The notes: a model not told the origin generated them from the sequence alone. Shown: positions 1 to 12,917, counted from the stretch's first letter. The stretch is 64,000 bases of DNA from Dyella_B humi (GCF_044904605.1 NZ_JADIKI010000021.1:124001-188000), one strand, 5' to 3'. Program-made: numbers and translations.

Positions 1-2
1 CG

Positions 3-422
3 TATTGCGACAAGCAGTTGTGCGAATGGGTCTTCAACGAAGTTCCGGATGACCGCCTTATTGGCCCCGGCGGCGTGAACAAGGTATTGGTGCGCAGGTA
101 TATCGCGCAGTACTTTCAACAACTGCCCTATGTAAAGTCCAAGGGCTCATTCCGCTTCGATGTGCGGGGCTTGGCAAGACAGCGCTTCGATCAGGTCCAT
201 GACTTCGCCTTGCAGACACAGACGCTTCTTCCGGGTGCACCGAAGTGGTTGGAAGACCATCGACATTGCCTGGACAACAAATTCTTCGCGTCCAAATTCT
301 ACCTGCTCGCGTTAACGCTTCCCTGGCTGCTCAGTCACCCGGGCGGCACCGTGGATGGCGTCGAAGACGCGCCGACTTCGGATACGAATTTGGATTCTAT
401 TGACGCGCTTGTTCGGGTGTGA
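3..422 (+). CDS. C-terminal part of an unknown protein, cut by the left window edge
   Basis: The reading frame is open from the first bases of the window (Y-C-D-K-Q-L-C-E-W...) to a TGA at 420-422, so the real start lies to the left. The visible 139 residues are soluble-looking, with aromatic and charged stretches (RYIAQYFQQLPYV, KFFASKFYLLALTLPWLL) and no signal peptide or recognisable catalytic motif. I do not recognise the family. The composition looks like true coding sequence, and the frame ends just before the alpha-galactosidase-like remnant that follows in the same frame, but the two do not read like one protein. A minus-strand frame overlapping its end is probably a shadow. Confidence 0.55.
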   Translation, partial: YCDKQLCEWVFNEVPDDRLIGPGGVNKVLVRRYIAQYFQQLPYVKSKGSFRFDVRGLARQRFDQVHDFALQTQTLLPGAPKWLEDHRHCLDNKFFASKFYLLALTLPWLLSHPGGTVDGVEDAPTSDTNLDSIDALVRV

Positions 423-734
423 GGTTGGATGAAGGATGCCATTGCGGTTGATCAAGCCAGCCATGGCACCCATCCCGTCGAACACCTGCCAGCCGGTTTT
501 GAGCATGTGCGCGTATAGCTGGCATGCGGGGAAAAGGGCCAGCGGTATGTGGCCGTGTTCAATCTTGATGATCGACCGACGTCCCTCGATACGACATGGA
601 AAAGGTTGGGCTTGGCACCAGGCAAGCATGCCGCCCGCAATCTGTAGGATGGCCATCGCCTTGCGGCTTCCGACCGGCTGAAGGTCGTCTTGCCAGCGCA
701 CGGATGTGTTCTATATGCATTGGAATCGCATTGA
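423..734 (+). pseudogene. Decayed C-terminal remnant of a GH27-like alpha-galactosidase
   Basis: Reading one frame from about 426 to the TGA at 732-734 gives the typical end of a family 27 glycoside hydrolase: DAIAVDQASHGTHPV (compare the usual 'EVIAVDQD.LG' motif), then YVAVFNLDDRP, then KRLGLAPGKHAARNL, and a final LPAHGCVLYALESH. Two in-frame TAG codons interrupt it, and both sit where the family normally has tryptophan (RV-W-LA and NL-W-DG), so each is explained by a single TGG to TAG change. No N-terminal catalytic barrel is present; the upstream gene is unrelated. Family assignment is from recalled motifs. It lies near a GH51 arabinofuranosidase, so this may be the wreck of a plant-polysaccharide cluster. 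Confidence 0.6.
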
Positions 735-798
735 CACTTTCATCACGCCGCGTGGTTGACGCTTCCGCCGCGGCATTTGTACCAAGCCATAAGGGGTA

Positions 799-817
799 GC
801 CCCGGTTTCGCCGGGGC
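799..817. repeat. Short GC-rich stem-loop (REP-like) left of the IS200 remnant
   Basis: Arms GCCCCGG and CCGGGGC around a TTTCG loop. A similar stem-loop with a CTTTG loop occurs at 1084-1100, on the other side of the transposase remnant. There is no T-run, so a terminator is less likely than a REP-type palindrome. Confidence 0.4.
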
Positions 818-837
818 GACAGCAACAACCTTCCACC

Positions 838-1050
838 GAACATTTTTCGGTCTCTCAGGTGATGGGATACATCGAGGGCAAGTGCTCCATGCGCTTGCCC
901 GAACGCCTGCTGCGCGAAAGAAACATTTCCTGGGGCAACACACTGGGGTAAGGGGCTGCTTCGCCTTGACGATGGACCGAGGCGAACCAGTGATTCAGGA
1001 ATATAGCGACGGGAGGATCATCAGTTGAATCAACCGAACCTGTGACGATG
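838..1050 (+). pseudogene. Frameshifted remnant of an IS200/IS605-type transposase (tnpA)
   Basis: Three frames must be joined to read it. The first gives VMGYIEGKCSMRLPERLLRE, matching the 'VIGYIKGKSAI' helix of IS200-like TnpA. The second gives KHFLGQHTGVRGCFALTM, then DRGEPVIQEY, matching 'RNFVGQHFWARGYFVSTVGRDE.VIR.YI'. The third gives REDHQLNQPNL-stop-R, matching 'EDQRLDQLNLWR' with TGA in place of the Trp codon. The N-terminal half with the HUH motif is not visible. It is a dead 3' part of the transposase gene, identified from recalled family motifs, with hairpins on both sides. Confidence 0.6.
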
Positions 1051-1083
1051 AAGACGCCGCAGGTGTTCCAGGCATGGAAACGT

Positions 1084-1100
1084 CACCGGCTTTGCCGGTG
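1084..1100. repeat. Short stem-loop right of the IS200 remnant
   Basis: Arms CACCGG and CCGGTG around a CTTTG loop. It is related in layout to the stem-loop at 799-817 and could be a REP-type end or a leader hairpin of the lipoprotein gene that starts at 1130. Confidence 0.35.
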
Positions 1101-1129
1101 TGGACACTTACTTGATGAGGTGACGTGCT

Positions 1130-1657
1130 ATGAAGGCATTCGGCATACGAATCACGTTTGGCGCGCTCGCAGGGACTGCGATGCTTTGTTTGGTTGGTTG
1201 TAGCAACACCGTTACCGTTCATTATGATCAGGTTGCAACCTGCTATCTCTTTGATAGCAATCCGACAGGCTCACCACACACCACTACGTCGTCCAACAAT
1301 GGATTGTTCGTGATCTACAAGATCAGTTCCATCGACAACACAAGCTCCGGAGCCCAGGACTTCAACTTCGCCCCGTCGAAGGTGTATTCGGGAAGTCAGA
1401 ATTTCGCCAACAGCCAGTCGTTCGACTATTTGCTGCAATTGGCGCAGCCAAAGACCGTGGCGAAGGGAACCGTTGCGAATGCTCTTGGCAAGCTCATCAT
1501 CGATACCACGGCGAATCCAAAAACAGATCAGAAGGCGAACTTCCCGCTTCTCTACAACAGCAGCTCCAGCGAGAGCGTGCTGCTCGTCAGGGACAATCCA
1601 AACGCGGCACCGCCTTTCCTGGATCCGTGTTCGCCGACTAACGTCAACGCTTTGTAG
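1130..1657 (+). CDS. Hypothetical lipoprotein
   Basis: A 175-residue protein with a lipoprotein signal peptide: basic n-region (MKAFGIR), hydrophobic core, and lipobox L21-V-G-C24, so it is probably lipid-anchored. A clear Shine-Dalgarno (GAGGTGA) precedes the ATG. The mature part is rich in Ser, Asn and Thr (SSNNG, SGAQDFNFAPSKVYSGSQNFAN) and contains two further cysteines, one in the CYLF segment and one near the C-terminus (DPCSP). I do not recognise a domain. It stands alone, convergent to the GH51 gene, with the hairpin at 1669-1709 between them. Confidence 0.7.
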   Translation: MKAFGIRITFGALAGTAMLCLVGCSNTVTVHYDQVATCYLFDSNPTGSPHTTTSSNNGLFVIYKISSIDNTSSGAQDFNFAPSKVYSGSQNFANSQSFDYLLQLAQPKTVAKGTVANALGKLIIDTTANPKTDQKANFPLLYNSSSSESVLLVRDNPNAAPPFLDPCSPTNVNAL

Positions 1658-1668
1658 CAGCCTGATGT

Positions 1669-1709
1669 CAGGGGCGGAGGAGCATGGCTTGTAAGCTTCT
1701 CTGCCCCTG
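1669..1709. terminator. Imperfect hairpin between convergent genes
   Basis: Arms CAGGGGCGGAG and CTCTGCCCCTG (11 bp with one G-T pair), 19-base loop, placed between the stops of the lipoprotein and the GH51 gene. No clear T-tract follows on either strand, so termination is plausible from position only. Confidence 0.35.
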
Positions 1710-1725
1710 TTGGCGCCTGACTTGA

Positions 1726-3288
1726 TCAATGAATATCAAGCACCACCACGGATTTCGGCGGCAACACAGCCGTTACCACCCCTTGCTTGAATATCGCGCC
1801 ACCGAATGCGGCTGGCTTGACCCGATCAGGATGATCGAACGTGTTGATGGCGTTGATCTCCGGCGCGGTAAGCACATGCCCATGCACGTCTGATCCCTTG
1901 ATCCCGGGCAACATCAAGTGAACGGTATCCGCATGATGCGGATCGAGATTCACCAGTGCCACATGCACGATACCGGTGGCATCGCGCCCCGCCGTGGCGT
2001 GAACACCCGGCACGGAGACATTACCGAAACGATACGCTGGAGCCTGTACGTTCACCGGTAGATACGTGGCACCCTGAAACACCTTGTACATATCGAAGAC
2101 GTAATACGTCGGCGTCAGCACCATCTTCGATTGGTCAGTAAGAATCATCGCCTGCAGCACGTTCACCATCTGCGCGATGTTGGCCATGCGCACGCGGTCC
2201 GCATGCGCCTGGAAGATATCCAGGGTGATCGCCGCTGAAAGTGCATCGCGCAGGCTGTTTTGCTGGTAGAGCGCCGCGTCGCCGGCGCTGGGATCCTGAT
2301 CTGTCCAGTTGCCCCATTCGTCGACGGCCAGCCCCACGCGTTTCTTCGGATCGTATTTATCCATCACCGCGCTGTGCCTGGCGATCAGTTCATCCATGCG
2401 CAGCGCACCTTGCAAAGTGGACATCCATTCGGCTTCACCGAATTCGGTGGCCGAGCCTTTGTGCTTCCAGTCACCAGTAGGAATGGTGTAATTGTGCAGG
2501 CTGATGGCATCGATCTGACTACCCGCCATCGACATCGCGGTATCGGTCCAGCCGAGGTCGTCGGCATTCGCGCCGCTGGCAATCCTGACGATAGGCGCAT
2601 GCTCCGGTGCATGCACGAAGGTTGCGTACTGGCGGTAGACGTCGGCATAGAACTGCGGGCGCATGGAGCCGCCGCAACCCCACATCTCATTGCCGATGCC
2701 GACATAGTCGAGCTTCCAGGGCTTGTCGCGTCCGTTCGCGCGCCGCTCCTGCGCCAGGCTGGAATGGACATCGGCCGTGATGTATTCGATCCATTGGCTC
2801 ATCTCGCGCGGCGTGCCGGTGCCGACGTTGATGCTGAGGTAGGTTTTGGCGCCAATCAACTCGGCGAAATCCATGAACTCATGTGTGCCGAACCGGTTGT
2901 CATCTTCCCCGCCCCAGGAGGCATTCATGCGAACGGGCCGCTTGTCACGCGGGCCGATACCGTCGCGCCAGTCGTATTGATCGGCAAAGCAGCCGCCGGG
3001 CCAACGCACCACCGGCACCTTGATCGCTTTCAGTGCCTCGACCACATCCTTGCGATAACCCCTGATGTTGGGAGTGGCGGAATGCTCGCCCACCCAGATG
3101 CCGCCGTAGATACCATGCCCGAGCTGCTCGGCGAACTGCCCGTAGATTTCCGGATGGATGATTGCACCCGGCCGATCCGCGTGCACGGTGACTTCCACGG
3201 TGGTATTCGTCTGCGCATAACCGTGACTGCATACAAGCACCAACATTGCCGCAAAACCACCCATCCACGCCCGAACGCTCGCCTTCAT
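1726..3288 (-). CDS. Secreted GH51 alpha-L-arabinofuranosidase
   Basis: A 520-residue enzyme that should release terminal arabinose from arabinan, arabinoxylan or arabinogalactan in the periplasm or outside the cell. The start at 3288 is preferred over an upstream in-frame one because it begins a good signal peptide (MKASVRAWMGGFAAMLVLVC, cleavage near GYA-Q) and has a GGGGA ribosome site; the longer frame runs through a hairpin. Family 51 signatures are complete: HPEIYGQFAEQLGHGIYGG near the N-terminus, VVRWPGGCFAD, the acid/base Glu in GIGNEMWG (E201), and the nucleophile in VDEWGNW (E324). The C-terminal part forms the usual beta domain (VSVPGVHATAGRD, VALVNLDP). It is the only intact sugar hydrolase here; the neighbouring GH27 remnant is broken. 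Confidence 0.92.
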   Translation of the reverse strand: MKASVRAWMGGFAAMLVLVCSHGYAQTNTTVEVTVHADRPGAIIHPEIYGQFAEQLGHGIYGGIWVGEHSATPNIRGYRKDVVEALKAIKVPVVRWPGGCFADQYDWRDGIGPRDKRPVRMNASWGGEDDNRFGTHEFMDFAELIGAKTYLSINVGTGTPREMSQWIEYITADVHSSLAQERRANGRDKPWKLDYVGIGNEMWGCGGSMRPQFYADVYRQYATFVHAPEHAPIVRIASGANADDLGWTDTAMSMAGSQIDAISLHNYTIPTGDWKHKGSATEFGEAEWMSTLQGALRMDELIARHSAVMDKYDPKKRVGLAVDEWGNWTDQDPSAGDAALYQQNSLRDALSAAITLDIFQAHADRVRMANIAQMVNVLQAMILTDQSKMVLTPTYYVFDMYKVFQGATYLPVNVQAPAYRFGNVSVPGVHATAGRDATGIVHVALVNLDPHHADTVHLMLPGIKGSDVHGHVLTAPEINAINTFDHPDRVKPAAFGGAIFKQGVVTAVLPPKSVVVLDIH

Positions 3289-3964
3289 GAAGATCCCCGA
3301 ATGCTGCCATGCAAGAGCAGCAGAGTATGCGGGAGCTGAGCAAAATCCGTGCAACGATTTCCAGGGCGGGGGCTTATGATTTTGACCAGTACCTGCCACA
3401 CCATGCCCCAACCTCGTTGACCAGCTTCGCCGTTGAAAATCGCCTCGGCGAAGATCAGCGCACTTTTCAACAGCGAAGCTGGTCAATGACGATCAGGCAA
3501 GATCAGATCTGATGACAAGTGATGTGGATACATGTGCTGCTGCGCGTCAAACCGACGTGCGACAACTAAGGCACATACGAGTTGTTCAGCGCATGAAAAA
3601 TGCAAGGGCATTATTTTCTTAATAGAAGAATGTTTCTCATGCAACGAAACTCGTAAATTCTTGCATCGCTTCCGTCCGTTTTCTTAGCCTGACTCACGCA
3701 TAGGTTAAGCATTCAATCGCGCGACTTTCACGCTACTTACACACCTGTCGATGCGACGTAGATGCGAGCTGAAAAATAGCTGACGAAGAGATCATTCGAA
3801 CGCTCTTCACGCGATAGCCATATTCGTCAAGACTTCGTAGCATGGTGTGGCTGCGTGTTTTTATTGCACCGCATCGGGATGAGCGGCAAGTTGGCTTGTC
3901 GGATCGACGAGCCCAAGCACGACTTCATGGTTCTGATCACCATGCCATTCCCCTCGGAGCTTGC
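3289..3964. other. Divergent intergenic region with a long inverted repeat
   Basis: 676 bases between the divergent GH51 and HAMP-kinase starts. It must hold promoters for both. The only distinct structure is the inverted repeat described separately at 3417-3486. The stretch 3590-3780 is AT-richer than its surroundings (for example TTATTTTCTTAATAGAAGA) and is the likeliest promoter region for the kinase, but I cannot define -35 and -10 boxes with confidence. Confidence 0.5.
3417..3486. repeat. 23-bp inverted repeat (22/23 match) with a 24-base spacer
   Basis: Left arm 3417-3439 starts TTGACCAGCTTCGC and ends GTTGAAAA; the right arm 3464-3486 is its reverse complement apart from one base. The spacer itself contains TCGCCTCGGCGA. 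It is long enough to form a cruciform or a strong RNA hairpin. It could be a small mobile or REP-type element or an operator for the GH51 gene; no flanking target duplication was seen. Confidence 0.6.
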
Positions 3965-7977
<4,013 letters not shown>

Positions 7978-7981
<4 letters not shown>

Positions 7982-10053
7982 CATCGCAGCCACCCGCGCA
8001 GGTTCGGGCAGCTAGTCACACGCCATCCACTATACGGGGTCAGGCGCCCCCTTCCCGTGCGCGCGTCCTGATCGTCGACGACGACGAGCTCAATCTGCAC
8101 GCCATCAAGACCGTGTTGGAAGACATTGCAGACGTGGTCATGGCCGGCTCGGGCGAGGAAGCGCTGCGGCACCTTCTCAAGGGCGAATTTGCGGTAATCC
8201 TGCTAGACGTGTTCATGCCGGGCATGGACGGCTACGAAACCGCGCAATTGATCCGCGCGCGCGAACAGACAAAACGCATCCCGATCATTTTTCTTTCTGC
8301 CATCAATAAGGAAGTGGAGCATCTCATTCGCGGCTACTCGATGGGCGCGGTGGACTACGTGTTCAAACCGGTTGAGCCGATCGTACTGCAGTCCAAAGTG
8401 GCCGTATTCGTCGACTTGTTCATGATGCGGCGTGAGATACAGCTCAAAGCCTTGCAGGAACAGCAACTGCGCGACGCCAACCTTCACGCCAATGCGGACA
8501 GGCTGCGCGCCGAGCAGGAACTGTTGAGAGTGGAGCAGCAGCAATCGGCGATCATCGAATCGCTGCCGATTGCGCTCTATCTTGAAGAACTGAATACCTG
8601 GCCGCATGCGCCCAAGTTCGTCAGCGGCAATTTCCAGGCGCTGACCGGTTTCACCTTCGACGCATTGACCGCCGAACCTGCGCAATGGATGGACCGCGTG
8701 CACCCCGACGATCGGGCGCGAGTGATCGCTGCTCTGGCGCAACGTGGCGATGGACGCGGCTACGCCGTGGAATACCGCTGGCGCACCGCCGATGAACAGT
8801 ACCGGCATTTTCTGGATCAGGCCGTACTGCTGCACGACGCCCAAGGCCATCCTCTGGAATACGCCGGCACTTTGTTCGACGTGACCGATCGCAAGGAACT
8901 GGAGTCGCAACTGCTGCATGCGCGCAAGATGGATGCGCTCGGCCAAATCACAGGCGGTATCGCGCACGACTTCAACAACCTTCTCGCCGCGATCCTTGCT
9001 GGACTGGAAATGCTGGAGCTGCGCGTGGAGATGGAACCGGAGCATCGCAAGCTTTTCGCTACTACGCGCCGCGCCGCTGAACAAGGCGCGGCGCTCGTCT
9101 CGCGTCTGCTTGCCTTTGCGCGCAAACAGAAGCTCGAACCCGCCAGCATCGACGTGGCTGCACTCTCCGGCGCGGTAACGCATCTGCTGGAGCACACGCT
9201 GGGCGGCATGGTGATGCTTGAATGGCATGTGGAAGAAGAACTTTGGACCCCCTATGCCGATGGCGGTCAACTTGAGCTGGCCTTGATGAACCTGGCGATC
9301 AACGCGCGTGACGCCATGCCGGAAGGTGGCACGATTCAGATCACCGGTCGCAATACGCGCGGTGGGCAATTCGGCCTCGCGGATGGCGATTACGTGGTAT
9401 TGGCTGTGTCGGACTCCGGTTGCGGCATCGCCCCCGACGATCTCGAACGTGTTGCCGAACCCTTCTTCACTACCAAATCGGTCGGCAAGGGGACCGGCCT
9501 GGGGCTCAGCATGGTCTATGGCTTCGCCCGGCAATCCGGCGGCACGGTGCGAATAGAAAGCCGGCTCAACCAGGGCACCACCGTGGAGATATGGCTACCG
9601 CGGGCGGCGGAACTGCCGCAGACTGAAGAAAACACCCTTTTAACCCCAAAGAAACTGCCAAGCACGCACACCGCCGGGCATCAACACATTCTACTGGTGG
9701 ACGACCACGACGGTGTACGCACGACCACGGTCACCCTGCTGGAAGAACTCGGCTATCGCGTCACCGCCATGCCTGACGGCACCCAAGCCACCGGCTTGCC
9801 GAACGAGGAACTGGAGACCATCGACATCCTCATTAGCGACTACGCCATGCCGCTGATGTCCGGCACCGAGGTGATCCGTCAACTGCGCGCCAAGCGAAGC
9901 ACCCTGCCCGCCATCATCATCACCGGACACGCGGATGCAATCTCCCATGTTCCGGAGAGCGTGCTCGTGCTCAACAAGCCTTTTACGCTCACGCAATTGC
10001 AGGATGCCATTGCGTCGGTGGAGGTTGGGGAGCGTGCGGTGAGGGCGCACTGA
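7978..10053 (+). CDS. REC-PAS-HisKA-HATPase-REC hybrid histidine kinase
   Basis: A 691-residue cytoplasmic protein translated by ATGA coupling from the HAMP-array kinase, so the two should form one phosphorelay. It begins with a receiver (VLIVDDDELN, phospho-acceptor D77 in LLDVFMPGMDGYE), followed by a coiled coil, a PAS domain (GNFQALTGFTFDAL, WMDRVHPDD), a dimerisation/phospho-acceptor domain with H330 in TGGIAHDFNNLL, an ATPase domain (NLAINARDAMPEGG, DSGCGI, GKGTGLGLSMVYG), and a C-terminal receiver with D621 (LISDYAMPLMSG). No DNA-binding or other output domain is present in either protein, so the final partner lies elsewhere. No transmembrane segment. Confidence 0.9.
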
Positions 10054-10117
10054 AATCGAGCGTTGCAATGTAGCCATCATCGCCTCGGCCAATGACAGGC
10101 GAACTTGGCACCAACCC

Positions 10118-11239
10118 TCAATGCCGCAATATCGCGATCACGATCTCCACCACGATCAACACGATGATCGCTAGCTCCAGCAGCTCCGCGCGCTTGCCGG
10201 ACGCCTCTTCGTAAAGAGCGGCGTAAGTATCGCGGATGATCGACAACTTGCGATCCACGGTACCGCTGACGTGGCGCACACGGAACAGATCCAGCGCGGC
10301 GGTGTAGACACGGGCGAGATAGACGTCTTCGGTGACCTGCAGGGCGTTATCCACCTTCTCGGTGATTTCGGTGACTTCCGCTACCAGCGTGTAGAGATTG
10401 CGCGCCAGGTCGGCGAAGCGGCGTGCCGCCAGTGGATTGCCCGCGTGGTGCGCAGCTTCGACCAGGTCGTACATGCGTGGCAGTTCGGCGTCCAGCAGTT
10501 CGTCGTAGAAGCGCATTTCCAGCAGCTGAGCGTTGGCGACTTCCAGAATGTCCACCACGTCGGAATCGCCGCGAGGTTCGTAGATGAAGGCGCGGTCCCA
10601 GGTCAGCACGACAAGGTCGTCGACATAGTAAGAGAAGCGCTGCTGAAGCAAGTCCTTCCGCGCCTGCTCCGATAAGGGACGCTGCTCGCCGGAAAGCAGC
10701 GGTACCAGGTCGATGCGCTCGTGCATCACGCTGGCGGGTATCGCTTCGTCGAAGGCATGCACGATACCCAGCAGGTAATCCTCGTGCAGAGACGCGGGGC
10801 TGGGCTTAGTCAGCGCCGGCAACAGGGCTGCGCGCACTTGATACAGCAGCGCTGTCCAGACAGGACTGTTCGCCAGCGGTCCCAATTGCGCATCCACCGC
10901 ATTGACGAGCTGCGAAAAAGAAGCCCAATCGCACGATGCCACCGGCACCTGCACCGAAAACGCCGCTGCGCCGAAGTCATACAACCGCACGGTGACATTG
11001 GCGCGATAGGCCTTGCCTAGCAGTGAAAGATCCAGCGGATCGAGGGTAAGCACGACCGGCGGCACGCCGAACGCAACCGCCTTCGGCGGCGTGCTGGTGA
11101 GCTTGCTGCGCATGCTGGCCGGGCGCCGTTGCTGATCCCAGAGCACTTCCACGTTGGAAAGGTCGATGGCGTCGGCGATGTCGATCAGATGCATCGCAAT
11201 CACCTCGGCCGATTGCACGTTGGGCTGTTCGTACGGCAT
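10118..11239 (-). CDS. DUF155 / RMND1-like protein with C-terminal membrane anchor
   Basis: A 373-residue protein resembling the bacterial relatives of yeast Rmd1/Sif2 and mitochondrial RMND1 (DUF155). The recognisable parts are the DLVVLTWDRAFIYEP strand in the middle, the long helical region with LDLFRVRHVSGTVDRKLSII, and a hydrophobic helix at the extreme C-terminus (LLELAIIVLIVVEIVIAILR), which is the family's single membrane anchor. The start at 11239 (MPYEQPNV) has AGGTG at suitable spacing; longer in-frame starts lack one. It is divergent from tssA and shares the intergenic region 11240-11443. Function of bacterial members is not established. Assignment is by recalled motifs. Confidence 0.7.
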   Translation of the reverse strand: MPYEQPNVQSAEVIAMHLIDIADAIDLSNVEVLWDQQRRPASMRSKLTSTPPKAVAFGVPPVVLTLDPLDLSLLGKAYRANVTVRLYDFGAAAFSVQVPVASCDWASFSQLVNAVDAQLGPLANSPVWTALLYQVRAALLPALTKPSPASLHEDYLLGIVHAFDEAIPASVMHERIDLVPLLSGEQRPLSEQARKDLLQQRFSYYVDDLVVLTWDRAFIYEPRGDSDVVDILEVANAQLLEMRFYDELLDAELPRMYDLVEAAHHAGNPLAARRFADLARNLYTLVAEVTEITEKVDNALQVTEDVYLARVYTAALDLFRVRHVSGTVDRKLSIIRDTYAALYEEASGKRAELLELAIIVLIVVEIVIAILRH

Positions 11240-11360
11240 GAATAGGCACCTGGAAGGCGGATGCGTCGGCCAAGGATCGATACCATAGTGGACCTGTAAC
11301 AACCCGTCGAGGCGAAGTGTTCGACGGGGCGCCGGCGGCGTGGTAACACGTCCAAAAAAA

Positions 11361-11374
11361 TACGTCCCGACGTA
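11361..11374. promoter_or_regulatory. Palindrome in the tssA / DUF155 divergent region
   Basis: Perfect 6-bp arms TACGTC and GACGTA separated by CC, 70 bases upstream of the tssA start and 122 bases upstream of the divergent start. The position and symmetry suit an operator, but one short palindrome can occur by chance. Confidence 0.3.
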
Positions 11375-11443
11375 GATAAAAATGGCACTTGCTCCCGCTC
11401 AATTGCGGTAGCATTTCCCCACCTCAAGGACCACTGCGCACCT

Positions 11444-12481
11444 ATGACCAGTCACGCTCTGGAGTCGTTGTTGTCCCCCCTCGATGGCGAGTCGCCCACC
11501 GGGGAGAATCTTGAATATGACCCCGATTTCATGGCCCTGGAACGCCTGGCGGCGCCCAAGGCCGAGCGCGCTATAGGCGACAGCGTAATCGCCGCCGAGG
11601 AGCCGGACTGGGATAAGGTTTCCAGCCAGGCCGAGGCATTACTGGCACGCTCCAAGGATCTGCGCGTGGCGGTGTACCTGAGCACCGCCTGGATGCGCAC
11701 CACCGGTTTGCCCGGCTGGAGCGCCGGCCTGCAACTGGTCCGCAGCCTGCTGGAGCAATTCTGGGAAGGTGTGCATCCACAGCTGGATGCGGAGGACGAC
11801 AACGATCCCACCGCGCGGGTCAACGCCATAGCCGCCGTTGCCGACCTACAGGGCATGCTCGGCTTTTTCCGCACCACGCCGTTCGTGCAATCGGCCCGAT
11901 TGGGGCGGTTCTCGCTGCGTGATCTGCGCATTGCCAACGGCAGCTTGAAAATAGCCGCGAGCGAGGAAGATGGTACCGAGCAGCCCGCCATAAGCCAGAT
12001 CGAAGCCTGCTGCATGGACTGCACGGAGGAACAGCTAGCCGCGAACGTGGCGGCGATCAGCGCCGCGCTCGATCACGTCAAAGCCATCGATGCCATCTTC
12101 AACGAGCACATCGGCACCGCCGGCCCGGATCTGAGGCCGCTACTCAGCGATATCTATGAAGTAAAGAAATTTCTGGAGCCACAGCTCGCCAAGCGTTCGC
12201 CCCAGGCGGATGAAGCAAGCGACGAGGCGGACGGTGAAGCGTCGCCGGCATCATCGGGTTCGGCAAAAGCCAGCGGCCGTATCGAAGGGCCGCAGGATGT
12301 AATCCGCAAACTGGACGAAATCTGCGACTACTACGCGCGGTGCGAACCCTCCAGCCCTATTCCGCTGCTGCTGCGCCGCGCGCAGCGACTGGTGGGCTTG
12401 AACTTCGTGGATCTGATGAAGGATCTGGCTCCAGGTGGAATGGGCGAGTTGCAGGTGATTTCGGGCGCGAATGACGAGTAA
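11444..12481 (+). CDS. tssA: T6SS protein TssA (ImpA family)
   Basis: A 345-residue T6SS assembly protein that docks on the baseplate and primes tube and sheath polymerisation. The ImpA N-terminal domain is clear: LLSPLDGESPTGENLEYDPDF, PDWDKVSSQAEALL, DLRVAVYLSTAW, WSAGLQLVRSLLEQFWEGVHP. The C-terminal part is helical with an Asp/Glu/Ala linker (about 245-280) and ends like the TssA1-type proteins (ISPIPLLLRRAQRLV-like segment SPIPLLLRRAQRLVGLNFVDLM). Length matches Pseudomonas TssA1. An AAGGA lies upstream of the ATG at somewhat long spacing. It is the only T6SS gene on this strand, about 18 kb from the rest of the cluster, with no T6SS gene directly behind it. Confidence 0.93.
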   Translation: MTSHALESLLSPLDGESPTGENLEYDPDFMALERLAAPKAERAIGDSVIAAEEPDWDKVSSQAEALLARSKDLRVAVYLSTAWMRTTGLPGWSAGLQLVRSLLEQFWEGVHPQLDAEDDNDPTARVNAIAAVADLQGMLGFFRTTPFVQSARLGRFSLRDLRIANGSLKIAASEEDGTEQPAISQIEACCMDCTEEQLAANVAAISAALDHVKAIDAIFNEHIGTAGPDLRPLLSDIYEVKKFLEPQLAKRSPQADEASDEADGEASPASSGSAKASGRIEGPQDVIRKLDEICDYYARCEPSSPIPLLLRRAQRLVGLNFVDLMKDLAPGGMGELQVISGANDE

Positions 12482-12917
12482 CGCCGCGGCTTAGGTTGAG
12501 CCACCTGCTCTTATCTACGACGTCACTTCGTGCCAATCGTACTACCCTGCATAGCAAATGCTATGCAGGGTGCAATCTGCCATGAAACGCGACTCTGGCT
12601 ATGTCTCGCTCTACGAAATCGAAGACGAACACGGGCACTATTAGCCCGAAGGCTAACTATCTCTAAATCCGGCTGGAGAGAAGCGAATCATCCATCTCGG
12701 GGAATCTATCGGGCCTAATTGGGTGTCTTAATTTTAGCGCAATTTGTAGCGATCTATAAAACGCAGCCTAGCTGCACCATGCTGCGTCATTTGGGCAACA
12801 ATCGATGTTCCCACAGGGTTGGGCAACAGGCTATCACCTAACGGGCCAGTGACTGGGTTAATCATCCTTTCCATGGCTGATGCAGTGCCCTAGCTGAATG
12901 CTGCAACGACTTAAAGG
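12482..12917. other. Intergenic region downstream of tssA
   Basis: 436 bases between tssA and the convergent dehydrogenase. It holds the stem-loop at 12545-12570, a second small one (TAGCC CGAA GGCTA, 12642-12655), and a 20-codon frame at 12582-12644 (MKRDSGYVSLYEIEDEHGHY) that reads like a protein fragment but has no visible ribosome site. The rest, to 12917, is AT-richer and shows no gene I can support. Confidence 0.45.
12545..12570 (+). terminator. Strong perfect hairpin after tssA
   Basis: Arms CCCTGCATAGC and GCTATGCAGGG (11 bp, perfect) with an AAAT loop, 63 bases after the tssA stop. There is no T-tract behind it, so it could be a Rho-independent-like stop, an mRNA-end protector or a REP-type element. 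Confidence 0.45.

Noticed and set aside
312..701. 129-codon minus-strand frame overlapping the GH27 remnant
   Set aside because: The + strand of the same stretch reads as the C-terminus of a glycoside hydrolase; the minus frame is its shadow and matches nothing I know.
2260..3339. 359-codon + strand frame opposite the arabinofuranosidase
   Set aside because: It is antisense to a gene with complete family 51 motifs and is explained by GC-rich third positions.
11383..11398. Sigma-54-like sequence upstream of tssA (TGGCAC ... GC)
   Set aside because: The distance between the GG and GC elements is one base too long, and the TTGCW part does not align.
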